64,000 nucleotides of DNA from Acanthopagrus latus. Its lineage: Eukaryota > Chordata > Actinopteri > Spariformes > Sparidae. The position numbers and the translations under genes are program-made. Where the stretch lies: NCBI RefSeq assembly GCF_904848185.1, contig NC_051048.1:9047426-9111425 (forward strand), in the 5' to 3' direction. Below, piece after piece: positions 32,097 through 43,100 of this stretch. Position 1 is the first letter of the stretch. Each line of letters opens with the position of its first letter. Under the pieces are notes generated by a model, which saw only the letters and a list, made by a program, of their open reading frames with translations, ran no database searches and had not been told where the DNA came from.

Positions 32097-34483
32097 AATG
32101 GCATTGCCTCAGTGTTATTGAGCAAGTGCAGCAACAAATCTCATACCATAAATCCAAGAATTTTATAGGGCAGCATAAACCAGTTATTGCTATAATACAA
32201 CAGGAGAACAACTGGTGTATGGGTTTAACCAAAAATGTTTCAATGCATTTTATCAATAATCCGTCTTTTTTCCATCAGGTCATGAGCAATTTGCTTAGAA
32301 GCTTATCTTTTGCTTACAGCTGCTTCACTAACACAAAATGTCAAAAATGGCCAGTATCTTCTTTTGTAAGAGCATTTTTGGGTTAGTGCCAACAACAGTG
32401 TGTTTTCCTGTGGCTATTTCAAAATAAAAGCCAACCAAAGTTTCACTAGTTAAATGTTTTAAATGTAAAGCAGAGGCAGGCTACTCTTGTTGCATGAGCA
32501 ACAGCTATCTGTGACATATAAAGACAGTGACTCATAAAAATGAGGCTGATATCTATTTGATATATCATTTACAATGTAATATACAATTACAATGCATGCA
32601 TGAATTGTTCAGTGTGAAGGCAATTTGAACCCAATGAGGGAATGACGGCCCCGGTCACATACAGTGAAACCTACTGTATAGAAAGGTAATTACTCAGTGT
32701 AGATATATTGAATGGCTACTGCACAATCAAGAAAAATGGATTTGTTTTCATAAGAATTTTTGAGGATTACACCTTTGAACGCAAATGAATGGAAACGGGA
32801 TAGTCAGTCAGTGATGATAATTGATGGCATTAGAAAAACTGAAATGTTCAGATTATTTGGACAGTCACAGAACAAACAGGCTATTGATCGCATGCAAACA
32901 GACGGCAATCCTTGTCAATACAAGTCACACACGCCCACGCTCATTTTCTAGGACTCCGTCTCTCAGATCATTGCGTTTTATCTGTATAATGTGATTGGAT
33001 CTTCTGTACGCACATTTTTGCTTGTCTTAACAGGGTGTCGGGCAACATTTACATCACTCCGTCAAGTGACCTGCAAACTGCAAAAAGGCGAGGCGACACG
33101 AACCCGAATTTGCAGTCTGGAGATGGACTTGATTTGCGCTGAATATTGTATCAGGCCCAGTGTGTTGTGAAGTTGATAATCGGGTTTTCCGTGGCGCCCC
33201 TGTGCCAAAAGCAATTGGAACAACGCCGGAATGGATTGTGTTAGCAGACACAGATAAGATGAACAAGTCTGTGGCAATACGGCATCCAAATATTTATGTA
33301 AGATTGTGTATTAATCGGTTCAACATCACATTGGATGCATTTGTGGATAATGGACAACAAATGGCCCCAATAGAATGCAATTGGCAAACATTCCCAAAGG
33401 GATTTAGTTTATCACTTTTAATTATTTTAATGCATAATGTACATTCAAAATGCAGACTCCGTTTAGTGGAAGTCAAGGGTACCTCATCTCTTATCTCATC
33501 ACTTCTAAATCCACCTTGAAATTACATTTTTATTTCTGTCAAGACTTTGATGAAATGTCCTTTTAAAAAGTTTTGGCTTTTTCCTAATCATATTCTCCAT
33601 CTTTCCGAGTTCATCAGATAGTGTGAACATATGGTGCTGTTGCTGCAGGCGGAACCACAGATTTTTTTATTAAAAAGTTGTGAACATGATTTCTTACGTC
33701 GTACAAGATAAACAATCCCCAATCTTTGTCCAGTCGGAGTCACCCAACTGTTTTTTTCCCGCCTGCCGCCGAATGAAAGCATCAGTTAAATGCCTCAAAC
33801 GCTACTGCCGAGGTTCAGCTAATGTTTTGACGAGTATATTCCGTTCCAGCAATGTTGCTATTTGAAACTGCTGGCAGCAGAGAAAGCTGCAAAAGAAATA
33901 TATAAATAAGAAAAAGTGTTTTCTGACACAATTTTGGCAGTTGGAGAGGAATTTGCTCGGCTGACAGGTGGAAGGTGAGTAAGCAAAATCTGGGAAATGA
34001 GAGATGGAAATGGTGGGTAGGGATGTAGAAATGAAGGGATGTGAGGCAGAGCGAGAGGCGCAGAGCGAGAGGCACAGAGAGTGACGAGAGTGATCGAATC
34101 GAGAGAATTTTAAGGCGGGAAGGGGGGGGGAGTGCAGAAACAGAGACAAAGGAACAACATCTCTCATCTGGACATGTACCACAGGACAAACCTTCCCTCC
34201 CTGCCTCAGTGGAGAAGACATCATTTAAGACCAATTTGTTTCCTGTAATGGCCGTACGCAATGACTCCCATTCCTTCACAGATTTCTGCCCACCAGAGAT
34301 ATTCATAGGTCGAGTCTCGAATCCCTGTGATTCATACTTGCTCATATTAGTTCCGACTAATTCAAGTATTGGTTTCAATTTGATCTATTTCTGGCAGCAC
34401 TCTCAGCACATTCAGATGTTGTCACGAGGATACAGGAACCATAATGACATTCAAAGTTTAAATGGATGACTAATGTAACAAGA
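32097..34483. other. CNE-like block
   Basis: 32740-33520 looks constrained (CAGATTATTTGGACAGTCAC, TATTTATGTAAGATTGTG, CACTTTTAATTATTTTAATG). A 119-codon frame at 33160-33519 stays open but ends in AT-rich DNA and has no domain I recognise. The 187-codon minus frame at 33815-34378 runs through Ser/Leu-rich low-complexity sequence. A 14-bp direct duplication (GCAGAGCGAGAGGC) is at 34047-34074. Confidence 0.35.
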
Positions 34484-35270
34484 GTTCGCAGCCATGTTGC
34501 GGCTCTGTGAGGGCTGTATGAATGCAACGCTGAGCACAGAGCTAATTTCTTATGATGCTCACTGTCAATATTAGCATGCTACTTTTTTAAGATGGTGCCT
34601 TAAGATGTTCATTTTCAGTGGTCATTTTTTGTTGGTAGTGTCATGGTTTGTATTGTAAATACATTGAGCATTGAGCAACAAAAGTCGATTATCTTGTACA
34701 TGCTTGGATTCTTCTGATGTTCGCCATCTTTGTTCGGCCTGTTAGCATGCTCACGTTTGCTAACTTTTACATGTCATGAGTTTTTCACAGATTTTGTCAT
34801 ACTGCAGAATTTTGACCGACTGAGATTGGATTGGATTGTGAAATATTTTAGCGGATTGGATTGGACTGGATTGGATAGATCACTGAAGTTACTACAATTC
34901 ACTCTGAGGGGTACATGAATGCCTGTACCACATTTCATGACAGTCACAGCCTACAGTTGTTGGGATATTTTACTCAAAACTACAGGTGTCAACCCCAAGT
35001 GGCATTTGAGGGCAGGTGATGATCTAATTCTTTATGATACATTGTGGAGGAACAATTAATGTCTCCAGGCCTACCAAGATTAGCACTAATACAGGTTCTG
35101 TAATACATGTTGACATCTGTAACTTGAAGTTAAACCTGACCTGTTGGTGGCGCTAGAGGAAGTCAGTAGGATTCGCTCTCCATGGACCATGACCATCTGT
35201 GCAAGAGTCCATGGAAATCCATCCAAAAGTCGTTTAAATATTTCTGTCTAAACCAGACCACTGACAGAGC
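34484..35270 (+). mobile_element. Interspersed fish repeat (family B), plus strand
   Basis: Contains TTAGCATGCT and GTTAGCATGCTCACG phrases, then TACATGAATGCCTGTACC at about 34911 and the related GGACCATGACCATCTGTGC at about 35184, about 273 bp apart, each followed by CA(T/C)..C(A/C)ATCC-type sequence and a GTTG/GTCG-T(G/T)ATATTT(T/C) phrase. GTGGCGCTAGAGG at about 35148 is another recalled hallmark. Shared with copies near 22.1 and 42.8 kb. Non-coding. Confidence 0.65.
34823..34876. repeat. (GGATT)n pentanucleotide repeat, interrupted
   Basis: GATTGGATTGGATTG at 34823-34837 and GGATTGGATTGGACTGGATT then GGATA at 34853-34876, with a 15-bp interruption. Lies inside the family B repeat. Confidence 0.85.
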
Positions 35271-36660
35271 CATCCATAAAGCCACATGGCTAGCTGGTCC
35301 AAAACTTCACCAGGCTGTACTTGCCTCCCATGTTCAGTACTGGGGTGAGCACACATTCTCCACCATCATGCCTCCTGGGGCATCAGCTGAAGTCTCTTGG
35401 CTTCCACTGTAGCCAGCAGATATCCCAGTAATGGATAACGGGTATCGGGCCAAAAAGCTAAATAGTCAACAGCCAGTAGATTCTGGGATTACAGTTTGGC
35501 CAATGCACTCGATGTCTTTTGCTCTGAAAAAACTGACTGTGTACCTCAATCCAACCAATTCTCATTCAGACATGATTTGTCAGTATAACTTGGGCAACAA
35601 AAGGCAACCAGTAGGCTTCTGATACCAACATTTTGTCCCTTGTTCCTTTATCAAGATTACCAGTGCAACAACACGGACGCTAAAACCATGATCCCACAGG
35701 ACCTGCCAGTTGTGATAGATTTGTCATGGCAGATCTGATTGTGGGTTGTGGGTGCCATTGTGCCGCCTAGATACAGGCAGACCTGCATCCTACCTGCCTC
35801 GCAAGCTAGCAAATACCGTCTGTTTGAGAGGACTTTCAAAACATTGAACAAAGGGAACAAGCCACGGCCAACACATTTGACATTACAGCAAGAACAGCAG
35901 GGGCATTAGCTGTAGGCTGTTGCTAAAATTGGTTTGATATTATTGACCTGGCTGAATATGTTTTCAAGGACCAGGCAAATTTGGAGGTCAGAAGACAGAA
36001 TTGCTTGGGCTATCATTCTGAACTAGATGGGTTTTCTTTTCTTGAAGTCAGGCTGTGGAACACAAGAACAACATTGTTACTAAAGTGTTCAAACTGCCTC
36101 GACAATCTTTGAAAAACCTTTTCTGTTCATAAGTCACCCAAGTCAAGTGTAAACAGAAGTTTAAAAGTGTGAATTTTCTAAAGTCAACAATTTACTCCAA
36201 TTTATTGCTGTTTCTAAACCAAACAGGGAGACCACTGGTCTCATTTTACACACCATTTGCAGTACACATAGTTGTGCTGTAAAACTCTTGTATCTCCAGA
36301 TTTGGAGACCTAATATTCCCTTACCTCTTAGGCAATTCAAGCAATTGAAAATCATATTGGATTGACAAAAAAATATATATTTTGCCACAAAAAAATGACA
36401 AAACTGTAAATATTGCTGACTCTGGAGATACATGGCTTTCACAGGACGACAAGTCTAAGTAGAATAACTCTACGTAATATTTATATAACTACTCTTATGG
36501 CTGTAAAAGACAGTAAAGCAAGGCAGAGAGTCGATATCAAGGTAAGAGAGGTAACCGCTTCAAACTTGAAACAATTACCTACCTGCTGTCTGCAAACAAA
36601 GAAACCCACTATCTAACTGCCCTCGTTGTTAAACTACATTTTCAAGAGGTCTCAAATTAT
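35271..36660. other. Gene-free interval, possibly old repeat
   Basis: 35271-35880 has no identifiable element ends, but its texture (CCAGTAATGGATAACGGG, CATGCCTCCTGGGGC) is unlike the CNE-like blocks. 36160-36650 is AT-rich. Short frames only. Nothing firmly supported. Confidence 0.25.
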
Positions 36661-37600
36661 CTTCCCAACAGTGTATACATTTAAACGTATTAAAAGTTTT
36701 GGGGGCCCTCCTTTACTTTATTGAACGTGATCATGTGCAGAACATTACAGATTAAAGCCTCTCATCCCATCAGACAAGTTAGAGTCAATTCTCGCCGCGA
36801 AATTATCAGTCCTCTCACAAGCACCCTTTTCCCGCCGCAATCTCTACACTCTGTAATTGATGGGAGCCCGGCTATTGAGTATTTTACTAGAGCTGTCTTG
36901 CCTGTAATTTCAATCAAGACTTTAGTGGGACAAATCAATAGGACAGGGTCTAAATGACAGACTTTAACGCTGACTCTGTTCCATATCTGTCACGAGGCCG
37001 ATGTATTACACCCAGCTTTTAGAAGCTTTCTAATCACCCGGGCGTGCGTACTCACAGATTCACACAAACAGGCATTGTCAATAACACCATGTGCAGAGAT
37101 TAAATATGATATTGAACACACTGGGAATGCCGATTTTTAATCTGGCGCCATGTTTACAGATGCACCAACAGCAGGTTTTGAGAAATATATTTAAATTATG
37201 GTTAATGTAATTGCACTTTATCGCTGTTCACATCTCGATAAGACATGCCTATTTGAAAATAAATACCAAACACTGGCCATTTCATTTCAGCAGTGCATTT
37301 TCATCATTTTCGCGGTACACTGATCTTCCCTGGCATTTAAGTTCATAATTTCACCATTTGCTCTCGGACCCGTGAAGATATGCCATTAGTGAGAATTCCC
37401 TTGTCGTCGCCTGTCTTCGCCGCTTGTCTTTGCATTTTGTGGACCGACGACACCAACAAACCCGCATGACTCAGACCCAAGATTTTCTAGCTGTTGAGGC
37501 CAAGTGGAACATTGTTTGTCTGGGCCTGCAGCCAAGTCTTCCATTAGTCCTTTGGCCCAGGTGAACAGTAATTAAACAAGGCTGCGCTGAGTCGGCACTC
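36661..37600. other. Strong CNE-like block
   Basis: Nearly a kilobase of unique sequence with dense constrained-looking phrases: CTGTAATTGATGGGAGCC, CCTGTAATTTCAATCAAGAC, GATATTGAACACACTGGG, ATGGTTAATGTAATTGCAC, GGTGAACAGTAATTAAAC. The 78-codon frame at 36721-36957 has no domain. Among the best candidate enhancers in the window, by texture only. Confidence 0.45.
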
Positions 37601-38209
37601 CACATCTCCAGTGCCTCCGCATTCACATTATTTTTGTTTATGTTGCTCTCCAGCAGGTTTCTTTTTTTCTTTTTTTCTCAGTGGTGATCCGAGCCATATG
37701 TCTGTTTTTGTATCTATCTGTCATGGTGGCGGAGGTTTTCAAACTGTGAGGCGCGAAATGGGAAATGGGAAACAAAAGATACCAAGTGAGGTGAAAGGGA
37801 TAGGTGCATGCCATTCATCTAAAGATAAAGTTAGCTGATGATTTGGTTCGCTGCCAAACATGGTCAGCAGCTGCATGGGTCTGAGGCACTGCCTGTGAGA
37901 CAGCTCATGAGGACAGTACAGTAGGAATAAAGGAGTATGCCATCTATATGTATCTGTATCTGTTTCACAATCTATGTGCATGGAAAGTGACAGTCTGCTT
38001 TGGAAGACCATTTGGGTAGACACAGAATGAATGTTATGCCTGCTGCTCTGAAAGCCTTCAGGAAGTAAGGTGATAGCAAATTGCAAATTGTGCCAGATGA
38101 ACAGATCTTCCATATGACTTCCATGTGGGTGACCAGAGTTTCTGTCCTCTCAGAGGACAGGTTTTTTTTACTTTTAATTTTAGACTGTAAGTGACTTTTC
38201 AGCTGTGTT
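37601..38209. other. Gene-free unique interval
   Basis: T-rich tracts at 37660-37678 and 38162-38170. 37830-38150 is ordinary unique sequence. The minus 124-codon frame at 37739-38113 is featureless. Confidence 0.3.
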
Positions 38210-38344
38210 TGGTTAGGTTTCTGCAGTAAACCTACTTGGTAATGTTAAGGCACTAAGATTACGTGGTTAGGTTAAGGAACTAAAACTACATGGTTGGGTT
38301 AAGGCACAAAAACTGCTTGGTTAGGTTTAAGCAATGAAACTACA
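38210..38344. repeat. 27-bp minisatellite, five units
   Basis: Units begin with TGGT at 38210, 38237, 38264, 38291 and 38318, with the next TGG at 38345, giving an exact 27-bp period. The unit has the form TGGTTAGGTTAAGG then xACTAAAACTACx. The GGTTAGGTTTAGG phrase recurs near 58.01 kb next to a shared repeat (family C), so this array may be an expanded internal piece of that family. Confidence 0.9.
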
Positions 38345-38479
38345 TGGAGGGAGTCAGCCAGAGCAGGGGTGGATGGAGAGATTAGTGTGCGCCTTTTTTG
38401 TTGTTGTTTGATTCTCCCTTACTTTCTTCCTGTATGCCGGGAATCTGCAATCAGTAGTGGGAGGGGAGGAGAGGAGGGG

Positions 38480-38481
<2 letters not shown>
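38345..38481. other. Short unique spacer
   Basis: Unique sequence ending in a GGGAGGGGAGGAGAGGAGGG-type purine stretch that leads into the GT repeat. Confidence 0.4.
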
Positions 38482-38524
<43 letters not shown>

Positions 38525-38535
38525 GGGGGGGGGGG
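38482..38535. repeat. Compound repeat (GT)20 then G14
   Basis: Forty bases of GT run directly into fourteen G bases, flanked by purine-rich sequence. Frames across it are artefacts. Confidence 0.97.
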
Positions 38536-39170
38536 CGTAAGGTCTGAAGATGAGATAGAGAGAGGTATATGCCGGAGAGGGGGAGTATTTCCACAGGAGA
38601 AGGAGCGATAACAACCCAGAAAGCACATAAACAAGCAATAAAGAGATGACAGACGGACACTGCAAAGAGAAAAGAAGGGGGTGTTGGTGGTGAACAGAGG
38701 ATGCGCCCCTATCTCGCTCTCTCCACACATCCCCTCTTCTCACTTATCCGGCTCTCCTCCTCCGCTCTCAGCTGCGTGGCTATTGGTTAGCGAGCGGCCC
38801 CGGCAGGGGGAGACGGAGGGGAAGACAGAGGGAGGACTTAGAGAGGGGAATAGTGCTGAGGCTGCATTCGCAGAAGATTACGGCGGAGGCTCGCTGATCA
38901 GGCTTCTCCACCATTTTCTCTCTTCTGCACGGAGACGAGCCCGTCTGCCTTTGATCACACTCACAACCAATGGGATCACACAGGTAGAGGAAATAATGAA
39001 GACCCCCGCCTCCTCCATCAACCACCACCACCACACATGTGCTCACACCATTGTAACCAAGCTGGGAAATCAGATCTTATGTGTGCAGTGGAAGGGAAAA
39101 ACATACATATCTCGTCTGGGTTTACCTGTGAGTGATGGTCAAAGTAGAAGTTTGTGTGTTTGTGTGTGTG
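38536..39170. other. GC-richer segment with CCAAT boxes and a donor-like site
   Basis: 38750-38985 is GC-richer. It has an inverted CCAAT (ATTGG at 38782-38786), a GCGAGCGGCCCCGGCAGGGG stretch, a forward AACCAATGGG near 38965, and ACACAGGTAGAGG with a donor-like GT at 38984-38985. This arrangement could be a promoter plus non-coding first exon on plus, but no TATA box, start codon or partner exon is visible. Confidence 0.25.
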
Positions 39171-40130
39171 TTGGCAGCTCATGAGGAAACAAAGCGATAT
39201 TCAAATCCCCTGATTCATTCCCAGCAGGGATGAGGGTCGATAGCTCTTTATGAAGGAACTTAGTGAACTAATTAGGATACTGAATGGCTGCGCATTCCTG
39301 ATGAGCTGACTGTGTGTGCACAATGTGAATTAAGTCGTGGATGCACGACAGCAAACGAAAGGTGACTTAATTCATGAGAACCCCCCCACTCCGTCCGCAA
39401 TCACTGACACGCATGCACACCAACGCGAGCTCAGGTGTGTGTGCACGAAACCGTGTCGACTCCTCTCTCGTGGGCGCCGCAGACTTATTGTTACGTGCAG
39501 ATGTTGCGCTTGTTAGGGCGTTGATTGCTATCAGGCTGGATTATTTGGGTCTGGTGACGTGAGTAACAAGTTAAGCATGAGCAGATCAAAAACTAAAGGC
39601 TGGAAAAATGGAAACTAGGAGGCTACGAGACAGGAATTACAATTAAGGCTAATCTCTGTATTACTTTTCTGCACTCCAGGCAAAACTGTTCCAGAGCATC
39701 TGTATTTGTGTTCTGATGGATCTCTATAGAGAGCAGAGAGTAATATTTGCTTTCTAACATTTCATTTGTGAGCAATACGGTAGATTAGCTTCCCCCCCTT
39801 TTCAGGTTTGATATCACATCAGAACATCGTATTCCTTCAGGTTTTGCAATATTTCAGTTTGATGAATATTTTACGCTCACAGTGTCGGGATGCATCACTC
39901 CCGCACTGAAATAACTAAACACCTTTGTTCCGGTGTGTCCTGTTCAAAAGTGTTGAACAGAAGATACCTTCACAGAGCAAGGTGTGCCTGAGTGAGTGCA
40001 AAATGTGTCCAGGATAAATTGTTGTCAGCTAACGCTGCTGCAAACCAAAGATATGTTCACATTTGAATAAAAATCATAGGTCTATACTAACATTTCAACA
40101 AAAGCATTACATTGCATGTTCACACGCTGG
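39171..40130. other. CNE-like block
   Basis: 39180-39380 (AGTGAACTAATTAGGATAC, GTGAATTAAGTCGTGG) and 39480-39690 (GGGCGTTGATTGCTATCAGG, GGAATTACAATTAAGGC) look constrained. 39690-40130 is AT-rich unique sequence. Confidence 0.35.
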
Positions 40131-40134
40131 CTGT

Positions 40135-40400
40135 CATATTGGGAAGTGGAGCAGGTGGTGGTGGGGTTACAGCTGAGATGTTCGCTAAGCCAGTGACCGC
40201 AGTTTGAGACTGTGTTTCAACATTTTTACAGTGCCAAGCCACTAGATATTTTTCCATATTTTTAATGATGTAATGTAATTTGCAGTGACACCACTGGATG
40301 GTTTTAAGGAGACCCCAGCCTTGTTTGTGGGGAACCGAAACCTTAACCCCTAACCAAAACCATTCGCTGCTCTGCTCTCCGGTCTACCCTTTATTGGGTA
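40135..40400 (+). mobile_element. Repeat family C copy, plus strand
   Basis: Carries CAGTTTGAGACTGTGTTTCA then ACATTT, and downstream TTTTAAGGAGACCCCAGCC. The same two phrases occur in inverse complement near 58.08-58.14 kb, and CAGTTCAAGACTGCGTTTCA occurs near 48.38 kb. Followed by CCTTAACCCCTAACC, related to the TTAGG-type minisatellite phrase. Non-coding. Confidence 0.65.
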
Positions 40401-41005
40401 TTCGTAACCTGACCCTGGATGAATTCAGAGCCTCCCCTAACAATAATGCCGCAGTTTGAATTAGCTGGCTAACGCCAGATACCTTAACCCTGCCTGCAAA
40501 CAGCGTGGAGGGTTAAGCAACCAGGCCACTGCATCTGAGCCACAAGAAGGCCATACCGTGGCCAAATGTCAGCCAAGAGCAAATAAAATAAACCCACATC
40601 AACAAAAAGCCCTGAGATTAGTAGAACTATCCACCTATAATAATGGTGGCCTGTTTTTTTTTTTTTGTTTTTTTCTAACTCAAAACCCTAACCCAACCAT
40701 AACCCCTAAATTTTAATTGGTTATTTTAAGCCAAGACATTATCTCTCCCTAACCATGTGTTTTTTGCGGCTAAACCTGACCAGATCGTAAGCACAGTGCT
40801 TCCACAACATGGAATATATGTGAAACTAAAGCATATAGCGAACATAAAGCAATGTCACATACAGCATGCCAGCATTTATTCTCGAGATGGTATTGTGTGA
40901 ACGTTTTTTCCGTCTCTTTGTGTTAGCGATTTAACCAAATTCATGTCCAGAGTGTACCCTGCCTGTCAGCCTGGATTGGCCCCCGTACCCCACGAAGATC
41001 CAAAG
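40401..41005. other. Gene-free interval
   Basis: Contains AACCCTAACCCAACC near 40684, a residue of repeat family C rather than telomere, and a T12 run at 40655-40666. Nothing else supported. Confidence 0.3.
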
Positions 41006-41211
41006 CAGTGTTCTTCCTTCAGTCCTGGTCCCTACATGTTTTGGATGTTTCACTGCGTATTGCATGCCCCAACACACCTGTTTTGAATGATCGGCCCATT
41101 ATTAAGCTCTGCTAAAGCCTGATAACGACCCATTAATTTGTGTGTTGGAGCAGGGACATGTGTAAAACATGCAGGACAGAGGGGCCCAAAGTACTGGGTT
41201 GAAGAACACTG
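41006..41211. mobile_element. hAT-type fold-back MITE with long inverted repeats
   Basis: The left arm starts CAGTGTTCTTC and contains CCCCAACACACCTGTTTTGA. The right arm contains GTGTGTTGGAGCAGGGACAT and ends GAAGAACACTG. The two arms are inverted copies for about 85-90 bp, making the 206-bp element a long hairpin. Flanking 8-mers ATCCAAAG (40998-41005) and ATCAAAAG (41212-41219) match 7 of 8, an 8-bp target-site duplication as expected for hAT. Non-autonomous. Confidence 0.85.
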
Positions 41212-41219
41212 ATCAAAAG

Positions 41220-41800
41220 GATAAGCAGGTAGGTAATGGATGGAATGGAAAGGATGGCTGTTCCATGGCCCAACTGGGATTGGTCTGTGATTATGAGCCC
41301 TATAAGTCCTGTCCATGTGGCAAACCTCTACATGGTATCGTAATTCTAGTTTTCTTCTTTCAGTCAGTGAGTTTGGTAAAGTTTTAGCATCTGGAACTGC
41401 ACATTTTGCTTATTTGCTCACTTGCTGACTAGTTTTCACACACACTCAATCACAGCAACTGGTGTTAAGGAATAAAACCGACTCTATTTATTTTCAACGT
41501 CGCCATCACCCTGATTTGTTATTCTTCATGTGTATTTATTTCCTCCCAAACACTAATGTATGGATGTATTTTTCTCTATTTTTAAGTTATTTGTTGGCGC
41601 GCAGACTATTTCATCATAAGCTGAACCCCATGCTCTCCTTTTTGCCTGGAATGCAAAACATCTCCCATCCATACATAACCAAAAGCCAAAGAAACCAGAC
41701 TTCAATATATATTATATTCTCCTATAATACTGAACATTACTTTCACACTGATGTCAGTATATTTAGTGGTATTAATTTAAAGGCAAATTGAGGCCATTTC
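41220..41800. other. Gene-free AT-rich interval
   Basis: Unique sequence. The 109-codon frame at 41462-41791 is Phe/Ile/Ser-rich as expected from AT-rich DNA and has no domain. Confidence 0.3.
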
Positions 41801-42540
41801 ATAACAAAGACACAATGTTTCCTGTGGTCTCTGCAGCATAAGGCCTTGTAGCTCTGCAACGCGAGTGCACATAATGGGCGATTTGTGGCCAGTAAAGCCC
41901 TGCTGTTTGGCCCGTTGAACACCCCAAACTCGCGAGCCATAAGAATCATTCCGGCACTTTTTACTGAAAGATGCTACGAACACAAGCTGATTTGCATTTA
42001 AGGTAGCAAATTGCCAAACTGGATGGGGGTGTAGCTGCAGATAAATCAGATAATTTGTCAGTGAAAATCATCAGTCTGCGGCGGAGCTGTCATTTCTATT
42101 AAAGGAGGTACAGCTGGGCATTCATCAGTGTCAGTTAGGGCCGTTCATGGCAACACTCATAAACTCTCTAAATACACCATTTACAGTAATTCCATCGGCC
42201 TGCCTGCTGCATTACACTTCGACGATGAGCCCTCCACCAAAGGGAGGCTGCAATTAGCTCCATACCTTGTCGCAGGCACACACTCAACATACTTCTCCTT
42301 CTCCTCCACCGCTCAAGAAATGGCCAGTAATTATTGTCACAGAGGATATTAGAGGGACTTTAGATGGGCTCATTTTGCTTGAGCCTTATGGATCATATAT
42401 GCACAATTACACAAGAAATGGTCATTACATTGCTCGCGGTCTCTTAGCACAGGCCTCTTGCATCAATGAAGTGCCACAAGATTTAACTAATTGTCAGTTG
42501 AGGATGGCTTCATTTCTTCCCACTTTAAGACTGAGGGGCT
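41801..42540. other. Strong CNE-like block with POU octamer
   Basis: Unique sequence with a perfect octamer ATTTGCAT (41990-41997), ATAAATCAGATAATTTGTCAG, CTGTCATTTCTATTAAAGG and CCAGTAATTATTGTCACAGA. No coding frame. Candidate regulatory cluster by texture. Confidence 0.45.
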
Positions 42541-43100
42541 GTTGAGTTTGAAAACATTGAAAGAAAGAAAACTCTGAAGAAGTTTTGCTTTTAACGCACT
42601 CAGCAAATCCCCTGACTTTTCCTCTATTTTTTGTTTTGTATGGAAATATCTGAACAAGTATTGGAGGTATTGCTGCAGGATTCGGCTCATTTGGTACAAA
42701 GGTATTGGGCAATCTTTACCTGAGGCTGGCAGATGAAAGGTCCTCCTCTGGGGACCATGAACGTCTGTGCCAAAGCTCACAGCAATCCATCAATTAGTTG
42801 TCCAGATAAAAAGCATTCCATCCAATGTTTTTCCAGATATGTATCCAAATAACAGTTGGCTGGATTGCTACAAACCTTTTGGACCTTTCATCTAGGACCA
42901 GCTTCAGGAAAAAAAATGTCCAGTACCTTGGTTGATGACCACAAAAACAAATAGCCGCTGTAGTTTGGGTTAAGTGCGAATTGACAAATGTTAATGCATG
43001 TAAATATGTTAAACCAAGATGGTTAACATGAGCATTTTACCTCCAAATCATCATTTAGAGCATTTCAGGAGCTGACATGAGAGTACTCTCCAACTATTGT
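42541..43100 (+). mobile_element. Interspersed fish repeat (family B), plus strand
   Basis: GGGGACCATGAACGTCTGTG at about 42754 followed by CAGCAATCCATCAATTAGTTG matches the 35.2 kb copy and the complement of the 22.1 kb copy. AGATGGTTAACATGAGCATT near 43018 is another family phrase. The left boundary is uncertain. Confidence 0.55.

Noticed and set aside
33815..34378. 187-codon minus-strand frame
   Set aside because: Ser/Leu/Pro-rich low complexity from a purine-rich plus strand, and a second long frame overlaps it on the same strand.
38210..38344. Regular repeats suggesting a CRISPR-like array
   Set aside because: Units are contiguous with no unique spacers, so this is an ordinary minisatellite, and the genome is vertebrate.
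38681..39184. 167-codon plus-strand frame over the CCAAT/donor segment
   Set aside because: No homology, Gly/Arg/Pro-rich composition, and the frame passes the donor-like site without change. Kept only as a possible non-coding first exon.
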